Source: Trichomonas vaginalis G3 (taxonomy: Eukaryota; Parabasalia; Trichomonadida; Trichomonadidae). Taken from it: 64,000 nucleotides of DNA. Positions 20,245-30,076 of this stretch are shown piece by piece. A program made the translations under genes and the position numbers. Within the stretch, counting starts at the first letter, position 1. Each line of letters starts with the position of its first letter. The stretch lies in assembly GCF_026262505.1 (NCBI RefSeq), contig NC_067203.1:26517411-26581410 (forward strand), in the 5' to 3' direction. The notes beneath the pieces were generated by a model that was not told the DNA's origin, searched no databases, and saw only the letters and a list, made by a program, of their open reading frames with translations.

Positions 20245-20697
20245 AGTTGTTTACCGAGTTTTAGCTCTTATCTCTAACAAAAAATTAATTTTTAAAAAAA
20301 TGACCGAATACGTTTCACAGCGAGAAAAAAAAAAAGGCAAGATAGAATTTTCTAGACATAAAGAAGTTGTTTACCGAGTTTTAGCTCTTATCTCTAACAA
20401 AAAATTAATTTTTAAAAAAATGACCGAATACGTTTCACAGCGAGAAAAAATAAAAGGCAAGATAGAATTTTCTAGACATAAAGAAGTTGTTTACCGAGTT
20501 TTAGCTCTTATCTCTAACAAAAAATTAATTTTTAAAAAAATGACCGAATACGTTTCACAGCGAGAAAAAAATAAAAGGCAAGATAGAATTTTCTAGACAT
20601 AAAGAAGTTGTTTACCGAGTTTTAGCTCTTATCTCTAACAAAAAATTAATTTTTAAAAAAATGACCGAATACGTTTCACAGCGAGAAAAAAATAAAA
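20245..20697 (+). repeat. 120-bp tandem array, left (about 3.8 units)
   Basis: Units of 120-121 bp starting around GTTGTTTACCGAG. Differences are confined mainly to the length of an A-run near CAGCGAGAAAAAA. The unit is the reverse complement of the array at 22260-23360. Because 120 is divisible by 3, one frame stays open across the first units. Confidence 0.95.
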
Positions 20698-20865
20698 ATG
20701 TACACTGATTTTCATTTTCATTTCCAGTCACTTTACTTATTATTTTTTCTATTTTTCATTTTAATTATAAATTATTTCATAATACGTTTATTTACGTTAC
20801 CATTTTCTTTATTCTTTTGAATTCCATACTAGACACTTATAGAATATTTTGATTGTTAACGTACT

Positions 20866-20870
20866 TCATT
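20866..20870 (+). promoter_or_regulatory. Initiator-like TCATT for transposase
   Basis: TCATT fits the TCA-Y-W trichomonad initiator and ends 3 bases before the transposase ATG at 20874. It supports this ATG as the start and suggests that the element uses host-style transcription. Confidence 0.5.
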
Positions 20871-20873
20871 AGA

Positions 20874-21848
20874 ATGAATCCTTACAAAGGGTATGTCGAT
20901 CGAATTTACCTAATTGGTATTTCCAATCAGATTGAAGAAGGTAAAATGACATGGGAAGAAGCTTGCACCCATGTTCCCATCGCCCCAACCCTTCAATCAA
21001 ATGATTTCAAATATTTAGATGTTTCAAAATCTTTTTTACAAAATTAATTTAGCTTACAGAATATCCCATTGCCTAAAGGCAAGAAAGGTCGTAGGGTCAA
21101 TCCCTACGACCAAATCAAAGCTCTTGCTGTGATACATGACCACTGGGCCTTTCCCTGTGGTCAAACAAAACAATGGAAACGTTTGAAATTACAACAAATT
21201 GATGTATCTTATAGAGAAGTATGCAGATACTTCAAAGAAAATCATTTCACCAAGACGCGATTAGAGCATGCCGGGCCAGAAACAGCAGTAAGATATTGGG
21301 CGCTTTCACCCAATCTTATCTGGCACGCAGATGTTCATTATTTTAGGGGTGTTCGTGGCCAGTATATTTATGGCATAATCGACGATTTTAGCCGCAAAGT
21401 CCTAGCGTGTATACAAATACCAGATATGCTGGCAGCGACGACAGCGAACGTTGCGGCTTCCGCCTTCATTGAATTTGGCGCCCCTTATTGTTTCTGGACC
21501 GACAACGGTTCAGAAAATAGGGGCGCCTTTCAAGATCTACTTGATCTTTGGGGCGTCCAATGGCGGCATACAGACTCTCATTCTCCCTACCAAAATGGGA
21601 AGATTGAGAGATTCTGGCCGACATTGGAGCGCTGCCAAAGCATTCAGGCTATTCCTGCCTTTATTTGGGAGTACAATAATAACACACCGCATGAAGATCT
21701 CCCAATTAATCCATTAACTGGAACAAATTACACGCCAAATCAAATGTATCAGCTGAAACCGAAATACACAAATGCAGATACAGAAAGGTTGTGGCAAATA
21801 TGGGATACAGATACAGGCATGACCGCTGTTGACACATTCACAGCGTAA
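20874..21848 (+). CDS. rve-type DDE transposase with one in-frame stop
   Basis: One frame runs from the ATG at 20874 to the TAA at 21848 (325 codons including the stop), crossed by a single in-frame TAA at 21045-21047. The 57-codon front part (MNPYKGYVDRIYLIG...) is helical and could be the DNA-binding head; the frame after the stop has no early ATG. The catalytic core has D in WHADVHYF (21330), D in FWTDNGSEN (21501) and E in QNGKIERFW (21606), spacing D-56-D-34-E, with GIIDDFSRKVLA typical of rve integrases. The core is clearly more GC-rich than its surroundings and reads like a bacterial IS3/IS481-type transposase, suggesting horizontal origin. The stop may silence this copy, be read through, or be a sequencing error. 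No trichomonad intron signals (GTAYGT, ACTAACACACAG) are seen. Confidence 0.87.
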
Positions 21849-22259
21849 TAATAAACATAATTTTTTAATTTCATTTTTAACAAGTTTTTTTAAATGTATG
21901 TAATGAATAATTCATTAGAATATGATAATGCACATTGTAACAGAATAGAACAATCACCAGATTTTTTTTTGAAATTAAAAAATAAAAGTAAAAAGTATAA
22001 AGTAATCTAACCAAAAAAGATAGTTAAAAGAATTTTGGAAAAAACAGAATAAGGATAATGATATTATTTTAGATACACAATCGATGTACTGAAGAATAAT
22101 CCGGTAAAATGATGATATAAAATTAGATTATTTTACAAGTAGCTAAAAGAATAAAACTATAATATAAAATAAATGAAGTTTAATGAAACAATAAAGGTTA
22201 AATAAATAATAAAGATTTTTATTTTATATCAGTATTGAGAAGAAGTAACAGCTGACACT
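21849..22259. other. Transposon 3' spacer
   Basis: About 410 bases of A-rich DNA between the transposase and the right tandem array. It begins with TAATAATAAA at the stop codon, consistent with trichomonad TAAA-type polyadenylation signals. Otherwise nothing is seen. Confidence 0.5.
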
Positions 22260-23360
22260 TGGTAGACAACTTCTTTATGTCTAGAAAATTCTATCTTGCC
22301 TTTTATTTTTTTCTCGCTGTGAAACGTATTCGGTCATTTTTTTAAAAATTAATTTTTTGTTAGAGATAAGAGCTAAAACTCGGTAAACAACTTCTTTATG
22401 TCTAGAAAATTCTATCTTGCCTTTTATTTTTTTCTCGCTGTGAAACGTATTCGGTCATTTTTTTAAAAATTAATTTTTTGTTAGAGATAAGAGCTAAAAC
22501 TCGGTAAACAACTTCTTTATGTCTAGAAAATTCTATCTTGCCTTTTATTTTTTTCTCGCTGTGAAACGTATTCGGTCATTTTTTTAAAAATTAATTTTTT
22601 GTTAGAGATAAGAGCTAAAACTCGGTAAACAACTTCTTTATGTCTAGAAAATTCTATCTTGCCTTTTATTTTTTTCTCGCTGTGAAACGTATTCGGTCAT
22701 TTTTTTAAAAATTAATTTTTTGTTAGAGATAAGAGCTAAAACTCGGTAAACAACTTCTTTATGTCTAGAAAATTCTATCTTGCCTTTTATTTTTTTCTCG
22801 CTGTGAAACGTATTCGGTCATTTTTTTAAAAATTAATTTTTTGTTAGAGATAAGAGCTAAAACTCGGTAAAAACTTCTTTATGTCTAGAAAATTCTATCT
22901 TGCCTTTTATTTTTTTCTCGCTGTGAAACGTATTCGGTCATTTTTTTAAAAATTAATTTTTTGTTAGAGATAAGAGCTAAAACTCGGTAAACAACTTCTT
23001 TATGTCTAGAAAATTCTATCTTGCCTTTTATTTTTTTCTCGCTGTGAAACGTATTCGGTCATTTTTTTAAAAATTAATTTTTTGTTAGAGATAAGAGCTA
23101 AAACTCGGTAAACAACTTCTTTATGTCTAGAAAATTCTATCTTGCCTTTTATTTTTTTCTCGCTGTGAAACGTATTCGGTCATTTTTTTTAAAAATTAAT
23201 TTTTTGTTAGAGATAAGAGCTAAAACTCGGTAAACAACTTCTTTATGTCTAGAAAATTCTATCTTGCCTTTTATTTTTTTCTCGCTGTGAAACGTATTCG
23301 GTCATTTTTTTAAAAATTAATTTTTTGTTAGAGATAAGAGCTAAAACTCGGTAAACAACT
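22260..23360 (-). repeat. 120-bp tandem array, right (about 9 units)
   Basis: About nine near-identical 120-121-bp units in inverted orientation to the left array. Variation is limited to homopolymer lengths and one 2-base loss (CGGTAAAAACTTC instead of CGGTAAACAACTTC near 22866). The unequal copy number on the two sides (about 3.8 against 9) shows expansion or contraction after the arms formed. Confidence 0.95.
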
Positions 23361-23929
23361 CCCTGTCTAGCAAATTTAACATTCGTCTCCCATTTTTATA
23401 TATTTGGTTTAGAATGTTCGAAAATGCGTAATATGGTCATTAATATTAATTGAAAAGAACCTTGAATTAATTCAATCTGATCTCACAAAATATTTTAAAT
23501 TACAAACTTTGTAGTTTTAATTGATAATTAGTATTAAACTCAAATAACTAGTTTATTTTTGAATAAAAATTATTTGAATTTATTCAATTTTGTGAATTTT
23601 CCTTCAAAAATCAAGTTTAAATATCTTATTTGCCATATAATTATAAATACAATGAAACATATTCGAAATTGAAAAGAATGACTTTTTCTGTTCTTTCAAT
23701 CATTCAATTTGAATTTTGCAATATTGGATTTCTCATTAAATAGCTATTAAAAACAACAAGCAATTTAACTTACATTCAAATTTATTTGTGTTATATTCAA
23801 TCTTCTCAAAACTTATAATTTTCGGCTATAGCATGATTATATGCTATATAATATAATAAACCTACAATAGTATCATTCTTTCAATTATTTGAAGAGAAAA
23901 CCGAAAAAATCTATTTTCGGTCTATAACA
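23361..23929 (-). repeat. Right terminal inverted repeat
   Basis: Reverse complement of the left arm, ending CTATAACA at 23929. It was compared with the left arm over its whole length by eye; essentially identical. Confidence 0.92.
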
Positions 23930-23944
23930 AATTATTTCATTCAA
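23930..23944. repeat. Right 15-bp target-site duplication
   Basis: AATTATTTCATTCAA, identical to 19658-19672. Confidence 0.93.
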
Positions 23945-24912
23945 ATTTTAAATCCTACTTTTGAAATGAGTTTACGTTTTTGAAACCTTCTTCTTTGTGA
24001 TAGTTATTGTTAAATAAATAATTTCCAAACAAATTAAACTTTAATAACTGTCACTTTTTAAAATATCATCTATTTCATCTTTAATGCTGAACATTGATTT
24101 TCTTCCATTTTAAATACAGCACTTTCGCACAGTATGTTCATGGAACATGTAACAACCAATAAAAACATATTTTAAAATAGGCTTTTACCTCAAATTAGTT
24201 ACATCGGTCAATTTTTCCATAAAATTCAAAAAGGAAAACTGCTTAATATTTCCTCATACAAGCATATCATTTCACGAAGAGTAATATCTCTCGATGCTTC
24301 AAATAAATAATTTTTATCCTAATCTAACCAAGAACAAGTAAGAATGAGTGAAGTACTAAAATAAGACTTACATTTATATTGATCCATCACATTCTTCTAT
24401 CTTATCATTATTAATCGATTGCCGTTGATAAATTAACTGGCGTATAGTATCATAAATATTGTTTCTATTGTATAAGCAGATTATAAGAAGTTAGTTGTTA
24501 ATAGCAGATACCACAACGTCAAAGCAATGTAAGTAATTCAACAAACAATAAATGTTTTCCCAAGTTTTATAGACAAATTATCTGCTTAGAAATTCATGAT
24601 ATAGTCCCTTAATGCCCATCATTTCATAAATTTTCGTTAAGGAAAATTTCGAAAAATCTTTTCTCAATTCGTTTACACCACCAAACATTTACGGTTTGAT
24701 GATAGCATTAATAAGAAGCTATTAGAGCTCTTGTATTTTCAATTTAAATAGATTTTCTTCGAGTCATTTAGATCATTATGAAATTGAGAGGAGAAATTTT
24801 AAATTTTATCTGCAACATTAAAGAAATAGCATATTGATATGGCTTTTATTACAAATATCAATTAATATTAATCTGTTCAGAATAATTTCCATCAGAATTT
24901 TGAAGTAAGTCA
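23945..24912. other. AT-rich spacer
   Basis: About 970 bases of host DNA between the transposon and the next gene. No open frame or recognisable repeat is seen. Confidence 0.5.
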
Positions 24913-25338
24913 ATGCGTAGTAGCAATAATTCCAAGAAATCCACAGAAAGACATCGAAGTATCATTGGAGAGTCCAGGGATGATTCAGAAAATGAACAAT
25001 GGACTCCAGATAATGAAGAAAATTCGAAACTTTCCAATTATGAGTCTGACGATGATTTATCTAACGAAAAACGCCGAAGAATACGCAAGAAAGGCAGAAA
25101 AGCTAAGTTTCTTGTTGATCAGCTCTTATACGATCAACAAGTATTTGCAAATCAACAGCAAATGATGCAATACCAAGCGCAACAGGTTATGGTACCGCAA
25201 CAAATACCAAATATCACGGTTCAATATGAACCAGTTCACTATTCTGCACAATTTAATAGAAATTTACCTGATCTAGAATCCGTAAATCCGAACCACATTC
25301 CAGGATCATTTGATTTAGTTCCAAGAGGTTCCTATTGA
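24913..25338 (+). CDS. Small nuclear-type basic protein, 141 aa, unknown
   Basis: ATG-started frame. Residues 1-55 are Ser/Glu/Asp/Asn-rich and probably disordered (RSIIGESRDDSENEQWTPD). A dense basic cluster at about 57-68 (EKRRRIRKKGRKAK) looks like a nuclear localisation signal. A Gln/Met-rich patch (FANQQQMMQYQAQQVMVPQQ) follows, then a Pro/Asn tail. Small basic plus Q-rich proteins of this kind occur among transcription-associated factors, but no DNA-binding fold is visible and I do not assign a function. The frame ends in TGA, with AT-rich DNA following. Confidence 0.6.
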   Translation: MRSSNNSKKSTERHRSIIGESRDDSENEQWTPDNEENSKLSNYESDDDLSNEKRRRIRKKGRKAKFLVDQLLYDQQVFANQQQMMQYQAQQVMVPQQIPNITVQYEPVHYSAQFNRNLPDLESVNPNHIPGSFDLVPRGSY

Positions 25339-25749
25339 TTTTTATATTTCTATATTTTTTGTTTTTTAGTAAACTTTTATTTTAGATATTAACCACCTCT
25401 ATAAGCTTCAGTTCAACAATTTTTGGCTTCGTTACATCTCAATTATCCTCTAAAATATTTTTATTGAATTTTCATTGTTTTTGGAATTTGAAATTGGAAC
25501 ACAATTCTTCTCGAGCAGATTTTCCTACATACAAACAATTTATTTGTATCAACATTATAAGAAAATTAATTGATAAAAAGCGCTTTTTGAGAGATTTTTC
25601 CCAAACTCCTTCAGAATAAACATTTGATGCCAGTGTGGACTGCTAAACATATTTGTCTTTTCAATGATTCTCAAATATCGTTTTATCCTTTTGTAAAAAC
25701 GTGGTTTCGTAAAAAGATTTTTATTTGAAAGGAAAACGATAAAAACTTT
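25339..25749. other. AT-rich spacer
   Basis: About 410 bases upstream of the CARMIL-like gene; no gene is seen. The minus-strand frame at 25555-25824 is a shadow that crosses the start-codon hairpin. Confidence 0.5.
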
Positions 25750-25807
25750 TGAAATGAGTGACTCGATTCGAATTGAAAATTTCGAGCAAATCGAGTCACT
25801 CATTTCA
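25750..25807 (+). promoter_or_regulatory. Perfect 18-bp hairpin over the start codon
   Basis: Arms TGAAATGAGTGACTCGAT (25750-25767) and ATCGAGTCACTCATTTCA (25790-25807) are exact reverse complements around a 22-nt loop. The loop itself contains TCGAA...TTCGA. The start codon at 25754 lies inside the left arm. In mRNA this would bury the ATG in a stable stem. Confidence 0.9.
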
Positions 25808-28419
25808 GATCTAGAAGGTGGCATTTTAGGAGCTCTGAACGCAGAGATACTGTCTTCTAAAGGGAAACCAAAAAAATGCGTAGTAGTTTTGTCATATTTT
25901 GGAATTCACATCTTTAGACCAGTTATTTTTGCAAGAACATGGAAAATAAAGCTATTTGTTAGCGAATTAAATATCAATTCAATAGAGTATGCTGATGAAA
26001 ATACAAGAATAATATCTGCTGGTAAAGAAACTATTCATTTGAAATCAAAAGACATCGATTTAGTTGAGAATTCAATTATTACAGTACATTGCACACTCAT
26101 GCAAGATTCAAATGTTCATCTTGAATTGAATTTCATTAATTATCCAAAAGAAAAACCAAGATATCCAATAAGAACCGAAAAACATCCTCGAATACAAGCT
26201 ATAAGATTTTCAATTTTGTGTGCCAAATACAATCAACCATTTAATTCTAGCATCACAAGATTATTTTCGGAATTTGCTATATCACATAGAACATCAATTA
26301 CATTTGATTCAAGTCTTACACCAATCGAAAATCCAAAAACTATCATTGGAACATTATTATTTGAACCAAATATTACAATATTACAATTTGATAACTTCTG
26401 TCCAGAATGTATAGGATTTATAATTGCAGAAGCACTTAAAAAGCTCAAATCACTACGATCTATTGTATTAATGAACTATCCTTCCATACAATTTAACCAA
26501 AATCGAAAATCCTTCAGTTGTCAGCTGGAAATTTTACAATTGCTTTTCTTTATCGAATTTTGGACAACTTGGCGTATTCTTTACACAATTTTCAGAATAT
26601 CCAGGAGATATCCAATCATTAACTTTACAAAATTGCACAATTACTATGCGCAATGCAGATAGAATATCCAGTTCATTACAGACAGCAAGATGTTTCAGGT
26701 TATTGGAGGTTTTAAGATTTGATGAAATTTCAACCGAACAAAAAGCCGCTTATAAAGTATTTGCTCAATTGCAAGAAGCTGTACAGAAAATAAAATCTTT
26801 AAGGTACTATTCTTGTTCAAATTGGACTCCTCAAATTTCATTTCTCCCGACATCGGCTGATTCCAAGTTCAAAATAATCAGAACAGGTTCCCTAACACAT
26901 ATTAACTTTTCCAAGTGCAATCTTTCCAAGGTTTTAGGCACTTTTGTCTTTCCATCGAATATCACCGCAATAATTTTACAAAATTCAACATTTTCTGCGA
27001 TTTCTTTACGAAATATGTTGAATTCCATATCACAGCTGAAGAATAAGATATATTTAGACGTTTCCGGGTACAAAATGACAGAAGATGAAACAAGAATTTT
27101 CAATTCCGGGCTTCAAGACATCAAACCATTGACAAACATCGTTGAATTACATTGGAGTAGGAACAGTTTCACATTAGAAACGGCTGAACAATTTTCTAGG
27201 ATCTTTTTAAGGTCTCCACATATAAAATACATCGGATTATCAGGAATTTTCAACAAAACCAACTTGAATGTCATGGAAACAATAATAACAGCTATAAGTG
27301 AATCTCCTATTTGGGGTTTAGAAATAGAAGGAACAGAAGAAAATCGTTTGGGAGATAAAATTTTTGATTTGATGAAAAGTGTCAAAAAAATTCATAAATT
27401 AAAATCACTTGATATCATTGGACACAATTTCTCTGATAGTATAGCAGTTACTCTCCTCAAAGGTATAAAGTTCATGAAATCTTTATCAGAGTTATCTATT
27501 GATAAAACGAGTTTAAACAACAAAACATCTGTTTATGGTTTTTACAACAATATCATGGTAATTCCTTTCTTAAAATCGTTTTATCCACATGTTTATGATA
27601 TAAAAAATGTAATGGAAAAGGATGTTTTCGTTCATCAACATGGTTTACATCATGAAAAATTCTTTGGACGATATGTAAACTTCTCAAAACCAACAAATAT
27701 TTATTCTAGAATGTTTTTTTATTCGAATTCCATTGACATGACGAAAGTTTATGATTATTCCAATAAGTTCCCTATATATTTGTTTACTTCTCCTAGTGAT
27801 GATCCTTTGTATTTGATGTCTCCAAACGTTCCAAATTGCAGTCTTTTGAGTTTATGGACTTTTCCTTTGATTTCTAAAAATGAAAACTTGTCAATTGTTC
27901 AGAAAAATTTGTTCATTTCTCCTTTTAGTGTTCCCCACAAGGCTCCCACTTCTCATGAGTTCGTCATACCTCATGTTTTGCACAAAACAATGGGAAGACA
28001 CACATTTTTAATTGATCAAAATGATAAAAATGAAAAAGTGACAAAAATTCTGAACAATTCAGAAAATTTCCAACAAAACGAGTTACCAAATGAAGAGCAA
28101 AACAACAACACAATCAAGCTAATTAAAGTGAATAACACAGAAAACGTGATACAAAACAATTTTAATCCTTTTTATGATGTCGAAGAAATACAAGACCAAA
28201 TAAATGTCCAACATTCAATATTTCCTGAAGATTTGGATCGGACAATTAACTCTCTAAACTACATAAATAAAATCTGTTGTAAAATCTCCAACGATAGAAA
28301 AATTGACATCGAAGAAATTACAATAGAAAATCCTTCTCCTATTTCTGGAACATTTTCTGTTGATCCAGAATTATCCGAAATGTCTAAAAAACTTTGTAAA
28401 ACAATTTACACAAAAAGTG

Positions 28420-28749
28420 AGAACAATAATCCATTTTTGGCTCCTTTGTCAACAACAAATAATGACAAACCATTTAGACCTGATTTACCTTCGCCTAAAC
28501 CTTTATCTCCAAGTGACAACAACAATCCATTTTTGGCTCCTTTGTCAACAACGAATAATGACAAACCTTTTAGACCTGATTTGCCTTCGCCTAAACCATT
28601 GTCTCCTAATGAAAACAGATCTCCTTTCTTTGAACCATTATCTACAACAAACAATGACAAATCATTTAGACCTGATTTGCCATCACCTAAACCTTTATCT
28701 CCAAATGATAATAGGAATCCATTTTTGGATCCTTTATCTACAGGAATCA
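28420..28749 (+). repeat. 96-bp tandem repeat, Pro-rich tail
   Basis: Four imperfect 96-bp units (the fourth partial), each encoding about 32 residues such as NNPFLAPLSTTNNDKPFRPD followed by LPSPKPLSP. The first two are nearly identical; the later ones diverge. The PxxP and NPF motifs are the sort bound by SH3 and EH domains. Confidence 0.9.
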
Positions 28750-28963
28750 CAGAAACCACTAATATTATAGGGTGTCCAAAGGTGCGTTTAGCACAGCGCT
28801 CTATATGAGACTATTAAAGGAGATATATGCTGATTATAAATATATAATAAAAAATATGAATATATGTATATGATGAGTATGTTGTATTTTGGCGCCATGC
28901 CGGGATATAAAATAAATTTTGAGACAAGAGGCGGTTTCGCGGGAAATTTTGGCGGGATTTTTT

Positions 28964-28969
28964 TCATTT
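28964..28969 (+). promoter_or_regulatory. Initiator-like TCATTT for mariner transposase
   Basis: TCATTT, fitting TCA-Y-W, ends 5 bases before the transposase ATG at 28975. Confidence 0.45.
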
Positions 28970-29465
28970 TTTTAATGAATCATAAAGAAAACATCCTCGC
29001 TCTTGCAAAAAAATGCAAAGACTGTAAAAAAATCTACGAGACATTGGTAAAATGCTTCGGTATGGATGCTCCTAGCTATTCCACTGTAACGTATCATGTT
29101 AGGATGTATCACTTCATGAACAAAAAGGCGCCCATCATAAAAATTGACAAAAAATCGCCGGATCAAAGAAAAATCAAAGCAATTCTTCAAGCGCTAGATG
29201 AAGACCCAAGAGCATCACTCAGAAGGATAGAGGAGATGACAAAGATACCACGTACAACAGTCAGTTATTATCTGCACAATTATTTGAACTACAAACTAGC
29301 GTATACACGTTGGGTTCCGCACAACCTTAATTCAGTTCAAAAAAATCTAGAGTCCAATCTTCGAAAGAGCTCCTCTCTATATTGGGTGCGTATCAATCCA
29401 AGAAGTTTCGCTTTTTAGTAACAGGGGACGAGTCTTGGTTTCAATATGCAACAGAAGCCAAAATC

Positions 29466-29480
29466 ATGTGGATCCCAAAG
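29466..29480. repeat. Left 15-bp TSD of MITE
   Basis: ATGTGGATCCCAAAG, duplicated exactly at 30062-30076. It is mariner transposase coding sequence (MWIPK). Confidence 0.95.
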
Positions 29481-29626
29481 TGTAATGCATGAAAATTCGG
29501 TTCAATTCATTTTTGACACTTTACATATATCATATTGCAAAAAAGTTTTTAAAATATGATGTATGAATAAGAGTATGATTGGTATAGATTTGGGTTGTAT
29601 AAATGTGATTGAACAATTGTTAATGG

Positions 29627-29682
29627 AAAGTTCAAAAACTTGGGTGCAATCAGTTCTGATTGCACCCAAGTTTTTGAACTTT
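29627..29682. repeat. Perfect hairpin 1 (27-bp arms)
   Basis: Arms 29627-29653 and 29656-29682 are exact reverse complements with a 2-nt loop (TT). The core is CTTGGGTGCAATCAG/CTGATTGCACCCAAG. Confidence 0.95.
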
Positions 29683-29686
29683 GTAT

Positions 29687-29747
29687 AAGGAATTGTTGGC
29701 TATGATGTACTGATCATGAATCAGTACATCATAGCCAACAATTCCTT
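29687..29747. repeat. Perfect hairpin 2 (28-bp arms)
   Basis: Arms 29687-29714 and 29720-29747 are exact reverse complements with a 5-nt loop (CATGA). It starts 4 bases after hairpin 1. Confidence 0.95.
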
Positions 29748-30061
29748 CCCAAACAACCCGAAATTTGTCTGATTCCACACTAATTTTATTAATTTATCTA
29801 AACTTTTATCCTCGTCTACAATTTAATCATCAATAATTATCTCTTGTTCTATTTCACTATTATATATATATATATATTTATATGATTTGATTTAAAAAAA
29901 ATAAATAAATAAATTAATAAATCATTTACTCAAATATATCAAAAGTTTTATTTTTATATATAAAGATAACTACTTTTAAAAAAAAATACCCTATATATTT
30001 TTGCCATGTAAACTTGTCACTTTTGTCAGAAGTGAAGTGAACCGAATTTTCATGCACAACA

Positions 30062-30076
30062 ATGTGGATCCCAAAG
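30062..30076. repeat. Right 15-bp TSD of MITE
   Basis: ATGTGGATCCCAAAG, identical to 29466-29480. Confidence 0.95.

Larger units (their letters stand above)
19673..23929. mobile_element. DNA transposon, rve-type DDE, 4257 bp, long TIRs
   Basis: The ends read TGTTATAGACCGAAAATAG... and, reverse-complemented, the same. Inverted arms of about 570 bp each are essentially identical where I compared them line by line, and both run inward into 120-bp tandem arrays in inverted orientation. One transposase gene lies between. A perfect 15-bp duplication flanks the element. TG...CA ends with an rve-type DDE core recall IS3/IS481-like, IS3EU or Ginger elements, but the 15-bp duplication is longer than is usual for eukaryotic superfamilies, so I leave the superfamily open. 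Near-identical arms suggest a young insertion. Confidence 0.93.
29481..30061. mobile_element. 581-bp MITE nested in mariner
   Basis: The ends are TGTAATGCATGAAAATTCGG on the left and, reverse-complemented, TGTTGTGCATGAAAATTCGG on the right, giving terminal inverted repeats of about 38 bp with TG...CA tips and a perfect 15-bp target duplication. There is no coding capacity. The tip TGTTGTGCATGAAAAT resembles the TGTTATAGACCGAAAAT of the 4.26-kb transposon, and the duplication length is the same, so it is probably a non-autonomous member of the same superfamily. It contains two perfect internal hairpins. Confidence 0.92.

Noticed and set aside
20300-20596. 98-codon open frame in the left tandem array
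   Set aside because: It is produced by the 120-bp period of the satellite being divisible by 3, ends where a 121-bp unit occurs, and has no initiator motif; reported as a repeat instead.
20245-23360. Possible CRISPR-like array
   Set aside because: Units are contiguous 120-bp tandem repeats without unique spacers, lie in transposon arms, and the genome is eukaryotic.
28360-28770. Overlapping 136-codon plus-strand and 117-codon minus-strand frames
   Set aside because: Alternative-frame shadows of the 96-bp repeats in the CARMIL-like gene.
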